A stretch of 13,237 nt of DNA from Porticoccaceae bacterium (GCA_019090225.1 JAHRWI010000156.1:1-13237); one strand, 5' to 3'. Shown: positions 6,992-13,237, counted from the first letter of the stretch. The notes: generated from the letters alone by a model not told the origin. A program made the numbers and translations.

Positions 6992-8038
6992 ATGCGAAAC
7001 TTCGTGCGATACCTGGCACTTAGTCTGGCGCTATGCCTGCCGGTCGCAAATAGCTGGGCGGACGATGAGCCCTGGACCTTGAATATCTATTTTGAGAATG
7101 ACCTGTTTGGCGAAACGGATCAAAACTATACCAACGGGGTGCGGATGTCCTGGGTATCCCCCGACACCGCCTCTTATTATGACGACCCGGAGTTTCCGGC
7201 CTGGGTGCGAGCCGTGAATCGCAAGTTGCGGTTTTTTAATGGTGATGGTGAGAACCTGGAACATAACCTTGTTATCAGTCTTGGCCAATTGATGTACACC
7301 CCCAGTGATATTCAGGCCACCGAGTTAGTCGCTGATGAACGACCCTATGCGGGCTATCTCTATGCAGGTTTTGCCTACCATACGCGAAGTGAAGACCAGC
7401 TCGATACCGTCGAAATAAATCTCGGTGTGGTTGGCCCGGCGGCACAGGGGGAAGAGGCTCAGGATTTTATCCATGATCTGCGAGGTTTTGACAAGTTCCA
7501 GGGTTGGGACAATCAGCTGAAAAATGAACCTGCGGTAACCCTGCTTTACGAACACAAGCGGCGACTTTTCCGAAGTCCCTTTCTGGAGGACGGTCGCTTT
7601 CAGCATGATTTTATTGGGCACAGTGGCATCAGTCTCGGTAATGTCGCGACCTACGTAAATTTTGGTGGTGAATACCGGATCGGCTGGGATCTCCCCAATG
7701 ATTTCGGCACCTCTGCGGTGCGTTCTGGTGGTGACAACAGCGCTCCGGGCCGGGGTGATATTCGCCGTCATTCTCGCAGCGCGGCAATTTATGGTTTGCA
7801 TGGATTTATCTCGGTTGATGCGCGCCTGGTGGCTCAGGATATATTCCTCGACGGTAATTCTTTTCGGGATAGTCACGGTGTCAATAAGGAGAAAGAAGTG
7901 GCAGATGTCTCCTCTGGGATCAGTTTTTTGACGGGTCGCTGGAAAATGTCTTTTGCCTGGGTGATTCGCACCCGTGAGTTTAAAGAGCAGCCCCATCACC
8001 ATAAATATGGCTCTTTCAGCGTGTCTTACACTCTATGA
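6992..8038 (+). CDS. lpxR: Outer-membrane lipid A 3'-O-deacylase, LpxR family (DUF2219)
   Basis: LpxR enzymes are 12-stranded outer-membrane barrels that remove the 3'-acyloxyacyl group of lipid A. From ATG 6992 the product has 348 residues. Residues 1-23 form a clean signal peptide (MRNFVRYLALSLALCLPVAN, then SWA before DDEPW). The family start is evident: NIYFENDLFGETDQNYTNG, where Asn36-Asp37 and Thr47 correspond to the active-site Asn, Asp and Thr of Salmonella LpxR. His161 in FIHDLRGFDKFQGWDNQ matches the catalytic His. The C-terminus FSVSYTL resembles a barrel-insertion end but lacks terminal Phe. The frame extends upstream to 6806; the signal peptide favours 6992, while ATG 6947 (weak GGAT upstream) cannot be excluded. 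The stop overlaps the ubiC ATG (ATGA at 8035-8038), so the two are probably co-translated. Family membership is firm; the exact acyl position cleaved is inferred. Confidence 0.88.
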   Translation: MRNFVRYLALSLALCLPVANSWADDEPWTLNIYFENDLFGETDQNYTNGVRMSWVSPDTASYYDDPEFPAWVRAVNRKLRFFNGDGENLEHNLVISLGQLMYTPSDIQATELVADERPYAGYLYAGFAYHTRSEDQLDTVEINLGVVGPAAQGEEAQDFIHDLRGFDKFQGWDNQLKNEPAVTLLYEHKRRLFRSPFLEDGRFQHDFIGHSGISLGNVATYVNFGGEYRIGWDLPNDFGTSAVRSGGDNSAPGRGDIRRHSRSAAIYGLHGFISVDARLVAQDIFLDGNSFRDSHGVNKEKEVADVSSGISFLTGRWKMSFAWVIRTREFKEQPHHHKYGSFSVSYTL

Positions 8039-8661
8039 TTCTCAGTCCGCCGATATGGCAGGATTGCAGCGCTATTGCCAGTATGAAGATACCCTTACAC
8101 TGGCGGCGATGGCTACTTGATCGTGGCTCCCTCACCCAACATCTGACGGCTGCCAGCAAGGGAGTGTTCCGGGTTGGCATCCTGCAACAGCGGCTGATGC
8201 GACCGCAGTTATCCGAACAAACCGCGCTCAATATGGCCTATCGAGGTTTGGCCCTGGTCAGGGAAGTGCTACTTTACGGCAACGATCAACCCTGGGTGTT
8301 TGCGCGCAGCGTCTTACCCCTGAGTAGTTTGACTGGCGCACAGCGGCGCTTACGGAAACTCGATAACCGGCCCCTAGGCGCATTGCTTTTTGCCGACCCG
8401 AGCATGCGTCGAGGGGCTATGCAGATCAGCCGAATTAACGCCGGGCAATTGCCCTTGTTAGGTGATTTAGAGCCGGATATTTTGACCAACCCTGACACAT
8501 CTTTATGGGGACGCCGCTCGGTATTTTATATTGACCAAAAGCCCCTGCTGGTAAGTGAAGTATTTTTGCCTGGCTTTTGCCCCCACAGCTTTTGCTCTTA
8601 CAATAAGCGCCCCGGCAGTAGCCTGCCGACCAGACCTCGACGACATATCCCAAGGACGTAG
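8035..8661 (+). CDS. ubiC: Chorismate lyase
   Basis: UbiC converts chorismate to 4-hydroxybenzoate and pyruvate, the first committed step of ubiquinone synthesis. Family features in the 208-residue product: WLLDRGSLTQ (26-35), Arg76 in LVREVLLYG, PWVFARSVLP (86-95), PLGALLF (113-119), SLWGRRS (156-162) and the catalytic Glu175 in LLVSEVFLPG. Arg76 and this Glu correspond to Arg76 and Glu155 of the E. coli enzyme. The protein should end within a few residues of the FLPG motif (E. coli 165 residues). Here about 28 unrelated, basic, Pro/Cys-containing residues follow, which may reflect a lost stop or a frameshift near 8575-8584. The ATG overlaps the lpxR-like stop; ATG 8083 (Met17) is an alternative start. 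ubiA follows 29 bases later, giving the usual ubiCA pair. Confidence 0.93.
   Translation: MILSPPIWQDCSAIASMKIPLHWRRWLLDRGSLTQHLTAASKGVFRVGILQQRLMRPQLSEQTALNMAYRGLALVREVLLYGNDQPWVFARSVLPLSSLTGAQRRLRKLDNRPLGALLFADPSMRRGAMQISRINAGQLPLLGDLEPDILTNPDTSLWGRRSVFYIDQKPLLVSEVFLPGFCPHSFCSYNKRPGSSLPTRPRRHIPRT
8613..8628 (+). repeat. GC-rich perfect hairpin near the 3' end of ubiC
   Basis: CGGCAG (8613-8618) and CTGCCG (8623-8628) form a perfect six-base stem with a four-base loop. No T run follows, so it does not look like an intrinsic terminator. It lies inside the unusual C-terminal extension of UbiC and would be intergenic if UbiC ended at the TAA at 8604-8606 in the neighbouring frame. Confidence 0.55.
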
Positions 8662-8690
8662 CCCAACGACATGACCCGACAAGACGAATA

Positions 8691-9596
8691 ATGAGAATAA
8701 CCCTCCCTGAATTGCCTCAACGCACCAGTGATTTTCTGGAGCTGATGCGTTTTAACAAGCCCATCGGAACACTGTTACTCCTGTGGCCAACGCTGACGGC
8801 CTTATGGATCGCTGCTGACGGTACGCCATCACCGGGGGTGCTGGTGATTTTTATTCTGGGTGTTATTTTGATGCGCGCGGCTGGTTGCGTTATTAATGAC
8901 TATGCTGATCGCCATGTCGATGGTGCAGTTGTGCGCACTCAATATCGACCGATAACCGATGGTCGTATCTCGCCAGCAGAAGCTCTGCTTACCTTTGCTG
9001 CGCTTTGCCTCTGTGCCTTTGTGCTGGTACTGATGACCAATGTTTTGACCATTTTATTATCGGTTGGTGGTCTTGCGCTGGCAGCGATTTACCCCTTTAT
9101 GAAGCGCTATACCCATTTGCCTCAGGTGGTGCTTGGCGCTGCCTGGGCCTGGGTGATACCCATGGCTTTTGCGGCTCAATCGGGCACCCTGGTTACTAGC
9201 TTGTGGGTGTTTTATGTTGCTGTGGTTGTCTGGACGGTGGCTTTCGATACCTTCTACGCAATGGTTGATCGGGAGGACGATAAAAGAATCGGCATCAAAT
9301 CCACCGCCATTTTGTTTGATGACATGGATCTAACCATGATCGGCATTTTGCAGGGTTTAACGCTTGTTGCTCTGCTACTCACCGGACAAAACTTTGAGCG
9401 AGGGCTGTGGTATTTTATTGGCGTCGGCATCATTGGCCTACTGTTTTTATATCAACAAATGATCGCCCGGAATCGCGAGCCTGCGGCCTGTTTCAAAGCC
9501 TTTCGTAATAATAACTGGGTGGGTTTGGTGCTGTTTCTTGCCGTGCTTATCGACACCTATAGCGAGGCGCTCGGCACTTTTATAGCAAGCCGGTAA
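8691..9596 (+). CDS. ubiA: 4-hydroxybenzoate polyprenyltransferase
   Basis: UbiA attaches the polyprenyl side chain to 4-hydroxybenzoate in the inner membrane, using the product of UbiC. The 301-residue protein is mostly hydrophobic, with about eight or nine helices. It carries both Asp-rich prenyl-diphosphate/Mg sites: NDYADRHVD (69-77) with the following RPITDGRIS (86-94), and DTFYAMVDREDD (186-197) followed by GIKSTAILF. Length is close to E. coli UbiA (290). The N-terminal LMRFNKPIGTLLLLWPT (18-34) is the family's first helix. The ATG at 8691 has only a weak AAGACGA upstream. A seven-codon reading frame starting at 8671 (MTRQDE, stop) ends with TAATG over this start and may couple translation. 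The stop codon's last base is the first base of the Pho-box promoter of phoB. Confidence 0.95.
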   Translation: MRITLPELPQRTSDFLELMRFNKPIGTLLLLWPTLTALWIAADGTPSPGVLVIFILGVILMRAAGCVINDYADRHVDGAVVRTQYRPITDGRISPAEALLTFAALCLCAFVLVLMTNVLTILLSVGGLALAAIYPFMKRYTHLPQVVLGAAWAWVIPMAFAAQSGTLVTSLWVFYVAVVVWTVAFDTFYAMVDREDDKRIGIKSTAILFDDMDLTMIGILQGLTLVALLLTGQNFERGLWYFIGVGIIGLLFLYQQMIARNREPAACFKAFRNNNWVGLVLFLAVLIDTYSEALGTFIASR

Positions 9597-9629
9597 TGTC
9601 ATACAAATGACATCTATTTGCCTTTTAAT
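9596..9629 (+). promoter_or_regulatory. Pho-box promoter of phoBR
   Basis: Two PhoB half-sites, ATGTCAT (9596-9602) and ATGACAT (9607-9613), lie 11 bases apart around a four-base A-rich spacer. They match the 7+4+7 Pho box (CTGTCAT repeated) at six and five of seven positions. Exactly ten bases later comes TTTAAT (9624-9629), a five-of-six -10 element. This is the same geometry I recall for the E. coli phoA promoter, with no separate -35. Transcription would start near 9636 and leave a leader of about 98 bases before phoB. It implies positive autoregulation of phoBR under phosphate starvation. The core TGTCAT-ACAA-ATGACA is also a perfect palindrome, so a dimeric repressor site is an alternative reading. 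Confidence 0.65.
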
Positions 9630-9733
9630 AGCTACATGCCCTTACCTAATAAAGTGCCGAATGAAGTCAAAACCGAAGAATTCAAACCTCACCTTTACCT
9701 CTCCGTTTACCTTAATTATCGGAAACCAGAGCG

Positions 9734-10435
9734 ATGACGGAAGCTACTGTACTGATTGTTGATGACGAAGCGGCTATCCGCGATATGGTCAATATTGCTC
9801 TGGATACCGCCGGTTTTAGTTGTCTTCAAGCCGAGAATGCCGGCGATGCCCATGCGCGAATCATCGACGAACACCCCGATATAGTCTTGCTCGACTGGAT
9901 GATGCCGGGCACCAGCGGTCTGGAATTGCTGAGACGCCTGCGCAGGGATGAACTGACCGCGATGATTCCAGTGATTCTGCTGACTGCAAAAGCCGAAGAG
10001 GACAATATGGTGCAGGGCCTTAATTCCGGGGCCGATGACTATATTGCTAAACCTTTTTCACCCCGCGAGCTAGTTGCACGTATCCACGCGCTATTGCGAC
10101 GCAAAGACCCCAATGCCAGTGATCAACCAATAACCGTAGATCAGTTGCTTTACGATCCCATCAGTCACCACGCCAGCATTGGGGGTAAAGCGATTGCCAT
10201 GGGCCCCACCGAGTTTCGCTTATTGGGGTTTTTTCTCACCCACCAGGAACGGGTCTACTCCAGAGACCAGATTCTTAATCATGTCTGGGGCAGCAATACC
10301 TATGTCGATGAGCGCACCGTAGACGTCCATATCAAACGTCTGCGCAGCGTCTTATCGCTTGCAGACCAATCCCGCTTTATTCAAACTGTTCGAGGTGCCG
10401 GTTACCGGTTTTCGCAGAAACTCGTTAACGAATAA
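9734..10435 (+). CDS. phoB: Phosphate regulon response regulator PhoB
   Basis: PhoB is the OmpR-family transcription factor that activates phosphate-starvation genes when phosphorylated by PhoR. The 233-residue protein has an N-terminal receiver domain (1-120): Asp10/Asp11 in VDDE, phosphoacceptor Asp54 in VLLDWMMPG, Thr84 in ILLTAK and Lys106 in AKPFSP. A winged-helix DNA-binding domain follows (about 130-228), with GPTEFRLLGFFLTH (157-170), the recognition helix region DERTVDVHIKRLR (192-204) and TVRGAGYRF (218-226). Length and motifs are normal for PhoB (E. coli 229). The ATG at 9734 follows a weak GGAAA at 9721-9725. A Pho-box promoter lies 105 bases upstream, and phoR follows 60 bases downstream behind two hairpins. 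Confidence 0.95.
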   Translation: MTEATVLIVDDEAAIRDMVNIALDTAGFSCLQAENAGDAHARIIDEHPDIVLLDWMMPGTSGLELLRRLRRDELTAMIPVILLTAKAEEDNMVQGLNSGADDYIAKPFSPRELVARIHALLRRKDPNASDQPITVDQLLYDPISHHASIGGKAIAMGPTEFRLLGFFLTHQERVYSRDQILNHVWGSNTYVDERTVDVHIKRLRSVLSLADQSRFIQTVRGAGYRFSQKLVNE

Positions 10436-10444
10436 ATTAACGAG
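10421..10444 (+). repeat. Perfect 8-bp inverted repeat spanning the phoB stop codon
   Basis: CTCGTTAA (10421-10428) and TTAACGAG (10437-10444) are perfect complements around an eight-base loop that contains the phoB TAA. There is no T tract after it. It could be an mRNA-processing or stability hairpin, or a protein-binding palindrome between phoB and phoR. Confidence 0.7.
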
Positions 10445-10445
10445 T

Positions 10446-10462
10446 AGCTTGACTAACAAGCT
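10446..10462 (+). repeat. Second perfect inverted repeat between phoB and phoR
   Basis: AGCTTG (10446-10451) and CAAGCT (10457-10462) form a perfect six-base stem with a five-base loop, one base after the previous inverted repeat ends. The remaining gap holds further GAATAA motifs (10465-10470, 10477-10482) echoing the end of phoB (10430-10435), suggesting small local duplications. The phoR ribosome-binding site GAGGAA (10485-10490) comes next. Confidence 0.65.
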
Positions 10463-10495
10463 GGCGAATAAGTTGATGAATAAAGAGGAATAACT

Positions 10496-11827
10496 TTGCA
10501 GCAAGGTCTACGCACTGAGCTAACGCGCATTGCCTTGCTCGCTGTGGCGCTCAGTATTGCCGGGTTTTTTAATGACCATATATTACTGACCTTAATTATC
10601 GGTGGTGGCCTGTACATGGCCTGGACCCTGGTGAAGATACTTAGGTTGTATGAGTGGCTGGAAAAGGCTGGCAAGGGTCAGCCTCCAGAGGCAAGCGGGA
10701 TCTGGGGTGATATTTCTAATCAGCTCTATCGGCTACAAAAACGCAACGAACTGGCCAAAAGTAATTTCCGAGCCTTGTTAATTCGTCTGCGCAAGATCAC
10801 CAGTGCCCTGGATGAAGGCCTTATTATTCTCGATGCCGATCATTGTCTGGATTGGTGGAATCCCGCCGCTGCTGAATTACTGGGACTGCAGGATGCCGAT
10901 AGACATCAACCCATCATAAACTTGATTCGAGCGCCGATATTCGTCGGCTTTATGCAAGACGCGAGGTTCGATTTGCCACTCGAATGCTCAGCCCCCGGCA
11001 ACGAACAGCGCATACTGCAATTCTCTGCAAGGACCTTCGCTAAGGACGAAGTGGCCCTGGTGGTGCAGGACATCACGCGAGTTCGTAATCTCGAAGATAC
11101 CCGTAAAGACTTCGTCGCCAACATCTCCCACGAGCTGCGCACGCCGCTTACGGTACTCACCGGCTATATTGAAACCTTGCAAAGCACGGCACCGGCAGAG
11201 CTATCGCCTATATGGACTAAGGCGCTCGGGCAAATGGAGCAACAAGCTAGTCGCATGAATCTTCTTACTGAAGATTTGATGATGTTGTCTCGCCTTGAAT
11301 CGACCCCTGTCTCCACCAATGAAACCGTCCAACTGGAAGCATTAATTCAGCCCATTATTGAAAATGCTCTTGTCTTAAGCCAGGGCAAACACCAGATTAC
11401 GTGTAACAGCAGGCCTGGCAGCAGCGAGCCTGGCGAGGCATCCGAGAATGATATCTCTGAGGGAGAAAAGGCCTCAACAACGATTTTGGGAAATAGCAAA
11501 GAGCTGCATAGCGCCTTTTCAAACTTGATCTACAATGCCGTCAAACACAATCCAGAGGGCTGTGATATTTCCATCACCATTAGTAAAGATAAGTCAGCAA
11601 CTACAGTCGTTGTTGAAGACAAGGGCCGTGGCATTGATCCCAAACATCTGCCTCGACTCACCGAGCGTTTTTACCGCCCGGATGATGGCCGCTCTACACA
11701 ATCGGGCGGCACCGGTCTCGGCCTTGCCATCGTCAAGCATGTCTTAATCCGCCATAACGGCGAGCTCAGTATCGAAAGCCAGCTCGGCAAGGGCTCATCA
11801 TTTAGCTGTCGGTTTGCTGCGGCCTGA
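10496..11827 (+). CDS. phoR: Phosphate regulon sensor histidine kinase PhoR
   Basis: PhoR is the inner-membrane kinase/phosphatase partner of PhoB. The 443-residue protein has two closely spaced membrane helices at about 11-24 and 28-47 with almost no periplasmic loop. A basic linker follows, then a PAS domain (about 96-195). The HisKA segment FVANISHELRTPLT has phosphorylated His212. The HATPase domain shows the N box around Asn343/Asn347 (FSNLIYNAVKHNP), DKGRGI (375-380), FYRPDD (392-397) and GTGLGL (405-410). Lack of a sensor loop fits PhoR sensing phosphate through PstSCAB/PhoU. It starts at TTG 10496 with a strong GAGGAA six bases upstream. Residues about 306-328 form an acidic Gly/Ser/Glu-rich insert early in the ATPase domain that I do not recall from E. 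coli PhoR. The gap to phoB carries two hairpins that might set relative expression. Confidence 0.95.
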   Translation: MQQGLRTELTRIALLAVALSIAGFFNDHILLTLIIGGGLYMAWTLVKILRLYEWLEKAGKGQPPEASGIWGDISNQLYRLQKRNELAKSNFRALLIRLRKITSALDEGLIILDADHCLDWWNPAAAELLGLQDADRHQPIINLIRAPIFVGFMQDARFDLPLECSAPGNEQRILQFSARTFAKDEVALVVQDITRVRNLEDTRKDFVANISHELRTPLTVLTGYIETLQSTAPAELSPIWTKALGQMEQQASRMNLLTEDLMMLSRLESTPVSTNETVQLEALIQPIIENALVLSQGKHQITCNSRPGSSEPGEASENDISEGEKASTTILGNSKELHSAFSNLIYNAVKHNPEGCDISITISKDKSATTVVVEDKGRGIDPKHLPRLTERFYRPDDGRSTQSGGTGLGLAIVKHVLIRHNGELSIESQLGKGSSFSCRFAAA

Positions 11828-11848
11828 GCACAGTGCTATCGTCAATCC

Positions 11849-13024
11849 GTGAGTAACTTTCCTTTTCTGAACCCCGCCTTTTTGCAAGCCCTGGCCGATA
11901 GCGGCAGCGTCGGCCCGAATACTGGTTGGCGACCGGAACTTATTAGTATTGAGGGCAATGGTGTTCAGGACAATTGCTTGCAGGACAAGGCTGCCGAGAA
12001 AAACGACACAATCCTGGCGAGCATGCCGACCTACGCCAAAGACCACTCCTGGGGCGAATACGTATTTGACTGGGCCTGGGCCAACGCCTATGAGCGCAAT
12101 GGCCTGGATTATTATCCCAAGCTGGTATCAACGACTCCCTTTAGTCCCGTGACCGGCCCCAAAGTGCGCTTCGCAGAGCGGGACGGCTTTCAACTTGACC
12201 GACGAGAGTTGTCGCAACAGCTGATCGGTAAAGTGCTGACACGAGTCGATGAGCTCGGTGCGTCAAGCTGGCATTTACTGTTCCCCGATGCACAAACCCT
12301 GGCAAATTTTAGCCATCCCGAGCTGATGCAGCGCTGTGGCGTGCAGTTCCACTGGTTTAATCGCGATTATCAGTGTTTCGATGATTTTCTCGCCACCTTT
12401 GTATCGCGTAAGCGCAAGATGGTTCGCAAGGAACGACGCAGCATGGGTGAACAAAATATCGATATCGATATCCTTGAAGGAGCTGAGATCAATGCCGACT
12501 TGTGGGCCTTCTTTTTCCGGCGCTATCAAAACACCTATATGAAACGTAGCGGCAGTGGCGGTTATTTGACTGCCGATTTTTTCGTCCGCTTAGGCGCGAC
12601 TCTGGCTGACAATATCGCCATGGCGGTGGCTAGCAAAGATGGTGAGCGCATTGCCTGCGCACTGTATTTCCACGATGAAGATACCCTTTATGGCCGTTAC
12701 TGGGGTTGTGTTCGGGAATACGAATTCCTGCATTTTGAGCTGTGTTACTACCAGGGTATTGACTACGCCATCACCAACAAGCTGCAAAAGTTTGATGCCG
12801 GTGCTCAGGGCGAGCACAAAGTATTACGAGGTTTTGAACCGGTTGAAACCCATTCTTTACATTGGATAAAACATCCTGGCTTTGCCGAAGCCATCGGCAA
12901 GTTCCTCGAACAGGAGAGGCGCGATAACACCCGCTATATAGCCAGTGCGCGCTCAGTACTACCCTATAAACAGGATATAATCGAGGCTCTGCTTGTCGAA
13001 CAAACTCAATCATCGCCTGTCTAA
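11849..13024 (+). CDS. FemAB-like/DUF482 GNAT-fold protein (peptidogalycan biosynthesis family)
   Basis: This 391-residue protein belongs to the FemAB-like family (DUF482) with an N-acyltransferase fold. Recognisable segments: SGSVGPNTGWRP (18-29), HSWGEYVFDWAWANAYERNG (66-85), YYPKL followed by PFSPVTGPK (88-105), the basic SRKRKMVRKERR (186-197), LYGRYWG (280-286) and FDAGAQGEHKVLRGFEPV (315-332). Members are often labelled peptidoglycan or 'peptidogalycan' biosynthesis/recognition, by resemblance to FemAB enzymes that add amino acids to lipid II. No reaction is established to my knowledge, and no signal peptide is seen, so it should be cytoplasmic. The start is GTG 11849 with no ribosome-binding site. 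It lies 21 bases after the phoR stop in the same frame, and the N-terminus seems short for the family, so the start is uncertain. Co-transcription with phoR is likely from spacing. Confidence 0.85.
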   Translation: MSNFPFLNPAFLQALADSGSVGPNTGWRPELISIEGNGVQDNCLQDKAAEKNDTILASMPTYAKDHSWGEYVFDWAWANAYERNGLDYYPKLVSTTPFSPVTGPKVRFAERDGFQLDRRELSQQLIGKVLTRVDELGASSWHLLFPDAQTLANFSHPELMQRCGVQFHWFNRDYQCFDDFLATFVSRKRKMVRKERRSMGEQNIDIDILEGAEINADLWAFFFRRYQNTYMKRSGSGGYLTADFFVRLGATLADNIAMAVASKDGERIACALYFHDEDTLYGRYWGCVREYEFLHFELCYYQGIDYAITNKLQKFDAGAQGEHKVLRGFEPVETHSLHWIKHPGFAEAIGKFLEQERRDNTRYIASARSVLPYKQDIIEALLVEQTQSSPV

Positions 13025-13046
13025 GATGCCCACACGGAGTAAGTCT

Positions 13047-13237
13047 ATGAAAACGTTACTATCATTCTCAGCCCTGCTGTTTTTACTTTTCAATGTTTCG
13101 GTTCAGGCGGCTACCAAGCAGGAAATCGATCTCTATGCGGAGGAGGCACTAAGTGAATTTAGACAACACACCAGCGCAGGTGCGAAACTCGCCGCCGCCT
13201 CACGAGGGATGTTGATATTTCCCAAAGTCTATAAAGC
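13047..13237 (+). CDS. Secreted SYLF-domain (Ysc84-like) lipid-binding protein, C-terminus outside window
   Basis: These are the first 63 codons of a periplasmic protein. Residues 1-21 form a signal peptide (MKTLLSFSALLFLLFNVSVQ, then A) with an AxA-like VQA cleavage site before ATKQE. The mature start EIDLYAEEALSEFRQH followed by AGAKLAAASRGMLIFPKVYK matches the opening of SYLF-domain proteins (the Ysc84/DUF500 group), where a helix leads into a 'G-x-L-x-F-P' strand. SYLF domains bind phosphoinositides in eukaryotes; the bacterial role is unclear. The ATG at 13047 has GGAG seven bases upstream. It lies 22 bases after the FemAB-like gene on the same strand and may be co-transcribed, although its own strong ribosome-binding site makes it independently translatable. 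Confidence 0.8.
   Translation, partial: MKTLLSFSALLFLLFNVSVQAATKQEIDLYAEEALSEFRQHTSAGAKLAAASRGMLIFPKVYK

Noticed and set aside
7325..8002. A 225-residue open frame on the minus strand opposite the lpxR-like gene
   Set aside because: Antisense to a strongly supported family gene; the translated protein has no recognisable fold and no ribosome-binding site was evident.
1..13237. Mobile elements, CRISPR arrays, defence systems or tRNA/rRNA genes
   Set aside because: No transposase, integrase, spaced direct repeats, tRNA-like cloverleaf or nuclease/defence domain was found; genes read as core chromosomal.

Overview
The window is an ordinary-looking stretch of chromosome from a gammaproteobacterium. 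The genes for PBP1B, an LpoP-like lipoprotein, Mg-type HemB, LpxR, UbiC, UbiA, PhoB and PhoR all read as gammaproteobacterial. The order ubiC-ubiA-phoB-phoR matches, from memory, the arrangement in Pseudomonas. Mid-range GC and Pseudomonas-like but divergent proteins suggest a relative such as Cellvibrionales or another marine lineage; this placement is inference. I see no mobile element, tRNA, rRNA, CRISPR array, phage gene or sign of recent transfer. Coding density is high and the longest gap is about 200 bases.

Layout. (1) Positions 1-626, minus: the N-terminal 208 codons of a PfkB-family (adenosine-kinase-like) carbohydrate/nucleoside kinase that runs off the left edge. (2) Positions 800-3690, plus: mrcB (bifunctional peptidoglycan synthase PBP1B) followed by a small TPR outer-membrane lipoprotein that looks like LpoP, the PBP1B activator described in Pseudomonas. 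(3) Positions 3720-6794, minus: crotonase-family protein, hemB (porphobilinogen synthase), and an rsmC-type 16S rRNA methyltransferase 9 bases behind hemB. (4) Positions 6992-9596, plus: an LpxR-family lipid A deacylase whose stop codon overlaps the start of ubiC, then ubiA. UbiC and UbiA catalyse the first two committed steps of ubiquinone synthesis. (5) Positions 9596-11827, plus: a well-formed Pho-box promoter touching the ubiA stop codon, then phoB and phoR, separated by two perfect tandem hairpins. (6) Positions 11849-13024: a FemAB-like/DUF482 acyltransferase-fold protein directly after phoR and in the same reading frame. (7) Positions 13047-13237: the start of a secreted SYLF-domain (Ysc84-like) protein that runs off the right edge.

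Themes. Much of the window concerns the cell envelope: PBP1B, its probable activator and the LpxR-like deacylase are envelope proteins, and the SYLF-domain protein is secreted. Isoprenoid quinone and haem genes supply respiration, and PhoBR senses phosphate. I did not find a clearly new multi-gene system. The best leads are the mrcB-lpoP pair, the Pho-box autoregulatory promoter with E. coli phoA-like geometry, the phoB-phoR double hairpin, a crotonase lacking the usual catalytic glutamates, a doubtful 3' end of ubiC, and a recurrent pattern of 15-bp in-frame tandem duplications in linkers of three different genes (lpoP, rsmC, phoR).
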